Both the position numbers and the translations under genes were made by a program. The notes under the pieces were generated by a model. That model was not told the DNA's origin. It worked only from the letters and a program-made list of their open reading frames with translations, and searched no databases. Positions 60,573 to 64,000 of a stretch of DNA of 64,000 nucleotides are shown in pieces. Source of the DNA: Ustilago trichophora (taxonomy: Eukaryota; Basidiomycota; Ustilaginomycetes; Ustilaginales; Ustilaginaceae). Where the stretch lies: contig OOIN01000021.1 in the NCBI GenBank assembly GCA_900323505.1, positions 620,001 through 684,000 of the forward strand. The letters are read 5' to 3'. How positions within the stretch are numbered: the first letter of the stretch is position 1; every line of letters starts with the position of its first letter.

Positions 60573-62408
60573 ATGCAGCAGACAGAGCAACACGCCCGCC
60601 TGGCATACCCCATGAGCCAACATCCTATGGCTTCTGCACCCGCTTACTTTGCCTACCTGCCATCTCCATCACGATGGACCTTTACACAAGGCCTCATCGT
60701 CGGCCAGGTCTCCATGGTCGTCATCGCTCTTCTCCTCATCCGCTATGTCATCTTTGAAGACTCAGCCACTGCTTTGGAGAAGGAACGCCTCATGCGTCTC
60801 AAGATATCCGAACGTCGATCTAAACGTCATGCCAAACAACTTCTACAAGGCGCAGGTGCAAGAAGCACTACCAACCCCTCTGCAACTACGCCCTCTTCCA
60901 ATCCGCCTCCCAAATCCAATCGCCTTTCTTCCGACACAAGAGCCTCGACCTTCGCCAACATCCTCGACAAGACTGCCTATGACATCTCTTCCCATCTCCC
61001 AGAAAGCACAGACTGGCTCAACGTCATGTTTGCTCAAGCCATAGCAGGCTATCGCGAAGATGTGCTGGCTGGAGGCGTGTCTCCTCACCCACCCGAGCAC
61101 CACCACGCTGCACGTGTTCGACACGCCTCACCAGCCATTCACTTTGGTGCCGATGCAATCCATCCAACCGAGCACCTCGAACCACAAAAGGAGAGAACGG
61201 CGCGAGATCTCATGGAAGAGATTCTCAATCGCGCCTCTTCCCCCTTCCTCGACCCCATCCGTGTTACCGAGGCCGACTTCGGTGATGCCTACCCCATCTT
61301 TACCAACGCACGTGTTCGTCCTGCCGACGATACCGGTCGCACCCGCATCGAGATTGACGTCGACTACTCGGACCAAATCACGCTCGCCATCGATACAAAG
61401 CTGCTCATCAACTTTCCCAAACCACGTTTCGCCGTCTTGCCCGTCTCGCTCAGTCTCACAATCGTACGCTTTTCCGGTACACTCGCAGTCGAGCTCTTTT
61501 CTTCGGATCCCAATGCAACCGTACTCCCCACAGCTGCTCCACCAGCTCCATCTTCGAGTGCCAAAGCATCGCAGCCACCGCCTCTGCCTCGCTCACGCCA
61601 TCAGCTTCACTTTTCTCTTCATCCGGATTTTGCTCTCGAGGCGTCGGCAACAAGCTTGTTGGGATCCAGAGCGAAGCTGCAGGACATTCCCAAGATCGAG
61701 CAGCTGCTCGTTTCGAGATTGCGAGGGTGGATCTTGGATCGGTTTGTTTGGCCCAGATATTGGAGTCTCACCTTGCCCAACTTGGTACCGTCACCATCCG
61801 CTGCGAGGCATGCCGAACATGGCTCTGGTGATGTCGCATCAGGAACAGCAACCGTGCGAGTAAACGATGGAGCCTCGATCGACTCTGCATCCGGCGCCGG
61901 TCAGATGAAGGTCGGTACTGGCATTCAAAGGACCGATGACTCGGTCATCCAGCCAGGCCATCTCGAATCGGCACGGCAAGAGATGCTCCATGCCAACTCT
62001 GACCGACAAGTCAACCCGCCTTCTCGACCGCCGCACTCCCGCTCTTCTTCCTCTGCACTCGCTTCCAACTCGCACAACCCAATACGAAGCGGCGGCCTCA
62101 GCATGCCAGCTGGCATAGGAAGTGTCGAAGCCTGGAGAGCACATACAGCAGGAGTCTACAGCCAGCCATCGCACCAACACGCTACCAGCCTCACCCAAGC
62201 CGCGCTACTGCGCGCCAATGGCGGCGGCGGTGGCGGCGGTACCGACAGCGCACCGGGATCAGATGTTCACATAGAGGTGCCAGGCAGCTTCCGCGGTTCA
62301 GTGGCTGGCGCGGGCATCGGGCTGGCTTCATCGGCTACATCTTCTTCGTTGCCGCATGGTGGACATACGTCATCGGGTTTACGGAATCGGCCTGGGTTTG
62401 CTCAATAG
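60573..62408 (+). CDS. MMM1: Maintenance of mitochondrial morphology protein 1 (ERMES subunit)
   Basis: A 611-aa ER-anchored protein of the ER-mitochondria encounter structure, which moves phospholipids between the two organelles. It has a short lumenal N-terminus, one membrane span (about 38-61, FTQGLIVGQVSMVVIALLLI) and a cytosolic SMP domain (about 147-420) with ESTDWLNVMFAQAIAGYRED at its start, later FGDAYPIFTNARVRP and, near its end, LVSRLRGWILDRFVWPRYWS. A Pro/Ser insert within the SMP domain (about 328-350) and the Ser/Ala-rich C-terminal ~170 residues are additions typical of basidiomycete copies. The ATG at 60573 is chosen; the upstream in-frame ATG at 60384 adds 63 residues without family resemblance. 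Confidence 0.93.
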   Translation: MQQTEQHARLAYPMSQHPMASAPAYFAYLPSPSRWTFTQGLIVGQVSMVVIALLLIRYVIFEDSATALEKERLMRLKISERRSKRHAKQLLQGAGARSTTNPSATTPSSNPPPKSNRLSSDTRASTFANILDKTAYDISSHLPESTDWLNVMFAQAIAGYREDVLAGGVSPHPPEHHHAARVRHASPAIHFGADAIHPTEHLEPQKERTARDLMEEILNRASSPFLDPIRVTEADFGDAYPIFTNARVRPADDTGRTRIEIDVDYSDQITLAIDTKLLINFPKPRFAVLPVSLSLTIVRFSGTLAVELFSSDPNATVLPTAAPPAPSSSAKASQPPPLPRSRHQLHFSLHPDFALEASATSLLGSRAKLQDIPKIEQLLVSRLRGWILDRFVWPRYWSLTLPNLVPSPSAARHAEHGSGDVASGTATVRVNDGASIDSASGAGQMKVGTGIQRTDDSVIQPGHLESARQEMLHANSDRQVNPPSRPPHSRSSSSALASNSHNPIRSGGLSMPAGIGSVEAWRAHTAGVYSQPSHQHATSLTQAALLRANGGGGGGGTDSAPGSDVHIEVPGSFRGSVAGAGIGLASSATSSSLPHGGHTSSGLRNRPGFAQ

Positions 62409-62660
62409 TCACCATCCTACACTTCGCAATCGGCATTGACATATCCGATTTGTTCGGAACATATCGATTGGGAACCAACAGAGACTAATGAGCGTGTTAC
62501 GTGCAGATACGAAAGCGGAATCCAAAGATTGAAAGCAAAGGAAAGAAGGTGGAACAGAACAGAAGTAATGAGGCGTGACAAGCTGAGTGATGAACAAGCA
62601 GTAATGCAATGCAGTGAGAACGCGCAAGGCGCTCAGAGCCGGAAAGAGAATGACGAGAGC

Positions 62661-64000
62661 TCAGCACTTTTGCCACATCTTGACATACTCGATCTCCATT
62701 CCGCGCTGTCTCGGGTCGGTGGGCCAAGTGGGAAGCCACCTGTCCCTCGACTCCCAGAACTGCGCCCTTGCGTTTCGGGCATCGTTAGACCAAGGCTTGT
62801 CGTCGCCAAGACCATCCTGGAAGTAGCCGTTGGTACCGCCCACAGCGACGTTGAGAATCAGGTAAAACTCCTGGTCAAAAGGTGCAGCGTTGGCATGTGG
62901 GCCCTGTACAGAAGCCCAAGGGTTCGACAGCAGTGTACCGTTGGTCATCTGGTTGGGGAACTTGCCACGCTTCCAGAAGCCATCTCCGTATGTTACCTGC
63001 AGGTTCTTGAAGACGGGCGAATGCTCCCAAGTCCACAGCTTGTCTTCGGTCCATTCGAGGCCGAAGGTGTGCGAGCCTTGGTTGAACCAGTCTCGCCAAA
63101 GGTTACGAGCCTTGGTGGCGAATCCGTAGCCGTCAAAGAGGTAGTTTGGGCCAAAGTGGAGTGTGGATTGCATCTTGTTGGTGCCTTCGCTATCGCGGTT
63201 CTTGGGGAGGTTACCGCGGCCTTCAAAGATATCAATTTCTCCAGAGCGTGGCCAAGGGCCGTAGACCGAGTCCTTGGGCATCATCCATACAGCAGGCCAG
63301 ATCCAGTCACCAGTTGGCATGCGAGCCTTGACCTCAACACGACCGTACTTGATGGTACGCGAGAAGTTGGTCATCAATCGCGCAGACTGGATCGGTGGCA
63401 GAACTACACCGGTGGTAGAGTTGGAGACAACAGCGCAGTTGGCATCAGTCTTGTTCGAGGCAGTGCATTGGCCAGACTGGGTGAGGTTGAGGGTGTAGCC
63501 GTTGGTGATGGCTGCCTCGCCAAGGTTGTCGGCAGTGAGGGTGGGGACAATGTAGAGCTTCCCATCCTGGACGAACGAGTTGTTGGTCGAATCGGTGGTC
63601 CAGTCAAATTGGCCGTTGCCGAATCCACCGGTCTCGAGCTCATGGAACCAGATGTCCTTGTTGATGGTATCGCCATCAAACTGCTCATCCAGAACAAGAC
63701 AGTACTTGCCCTTGGGCACTCCGGCATATGCAAAGTACATCAGCAGGATTGCACCAACTATACCAAAGGACAGACCAAAGATAAAGATCCAGTACGCCTT
63801 GCGGTTCGACGATATGCGCTTCTTGTCCTCCAGCCAAGGCTTCTCCACCTTTTCGCCCTCCTTGAGCACACGTCGTGCAAAGGGCTTACGATACTTGAGT
63901 GCCACGTTGGCAAAGGATGTGTTGGCCGATATGTTGTACAGCCCCGCTGCGGGGGTCATGGTGCCAGAATGGCTCTGCACCGAGGGACTTGCGTAACCCG
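62661..64000 (-). CDS. GH16-family type II membrane glycosidase/transglycosylase, 5' end beyond the window
   Basis: At least 446 residues; the frame stays open to the window edge and I see no ATG before residue MTPAAGLYN (63959), so the start is probably upstream. A basic cytosolic segment precedes one signal-anchor span (AYWIFIFGLSFGIVGAILLM) and a lumenal GH16 domain: LVLDEQFDGDTINKDIWFHE, GRVEVKARMPTGDWIWPAVW, the catalytic GEIDIFEGRG (nucleophile and acid/base Glu in ExDxxE), then HTFGLEWTEDKLWTWE and LILNVAVGGTNGYF. Several NxT/S sites are present. The layout resembles Kre6/Skn1-type and other basidiomycete GH16 proteins that act on beta-glucan in the secretory path or wall; the exact linkage is not determinable. 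Confidence 0.87.
   Translation of the reverse strand, partial: GYASPSVQSHSGTMTPAAGLYNISANTSFANVALKYRKPFARRVLKEGEKVEKPWLEDKKRISSNRKAYWIFIFGLSFGIVGAILLMYFAYAGVPKGKYCLVLDEQFDGDTINKDIWFHELETGGFGNGQFDWTTDSTNNSFVQDGKLYIVPTLTADNLGEAAITNGYTLNLTQSGQCTASNKTDANCAVVSNSTTGVVLPPIQSARLMTNFSRTIKYGRVEVKARMPTGDWIWPAVWMMPKDSVYGPWPRSGEIDIFEGRGNLPKNRDSEGTNKMQSTLHFGPNYLFDGYGFATKARNLWRDWFNQGSHTFGLEWTEDKLWTWEHSPVFKNLQVTYGDGFWKRGKFPNQMTNGTLLSNPWASVQGPHANAAPFDQEFYLILNVAVGGTNGYFQDGLGDDKPWSNDARNARAQFWESRDRWLPTWPTDPRQRGMEIEYVKMWQKC

Overview
This window looks like nuclear DNA of a basidiomycete, most likely a smut fungus (Ustilaginales). The genes are typical fungal housekeeping and cell-surface genes: CYP51, an ERMES Mmm1, Scs7, a VTC1-like DUF202 protein, an Opy2 anchor and an MP88-like GPI protein. 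Most are single-exon and alternate irregularly between strands. The few introns are short (85-114 bp) with GT..AG ends, and the intergenic DNA holds AG/CT, CCTT and homopolymer repeats. I cannot name the species from sequence alone.

Layout. 1-440: 3' end of an SR140/U2SURP splicing factor. 700-5480: a divergent pair, an antiquitin-type aldehyde dehydrogenase and a DUF1338 (2-oxoadipate dioxygenase/decarboxylase) protein, which together suggest lysine catabolism. 6857-10922: an NCS1 nucleobase permease and CYP51. 11194-17311 (minus): Opy2-like anchor, lipoate ligase, MP88-like GPI protein. A gene-poor 2.8 kb follows. 20157-21700: a J-domain gene whose stop overlaps the start of an AT-hook gene by 4 nt. 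22848-31143: a glycosyltransferase, a Loa1/Vps66-like acyltransferase, a six-cysteine secreted protein, a FAR1-like zinc-finger factor with polyglutamine, and a DUF202/VTC1-like protein. 32783-43012: a triple-KH RNA-binding protein, an RCC1-repeat protein, a large dynamin-like GTPase and an unknown multipass membrane protein. 43978-47598: a large single-pass membrane protein of unknown function.

47729-52129 is the accessory part: four tandem minus-strand genes for small secreted proteins. Each has a signal peptide cleaved just before an invariant HEDP, one phase-1 intron after an FGT..W motif, and a conserved helical C-terminal half with HP and RxxH. I do not recognise the family. It looks like a locally expanded candidate effector cluster. 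An unknown 265-aa protein lies beside it.

54439-58418: a long-form tRNase Z whose stop codon lies inside a well-formed intron; splicing it joins a C-terminal domain that resembles RNase P/MRP Pop8/Rpp14-type subunits, so one transcript may encode both 3' and 5' tRNA-processing components. 58627-64000: Scs7 fatty-acid 2-hydroxylase, Mmm1, and a GH16-type membrane protein that runs off the end of the window. A palindromic motif, TACAGTACTGTA and its half TACAGTA, recurs in the intergenic DNA across the window.
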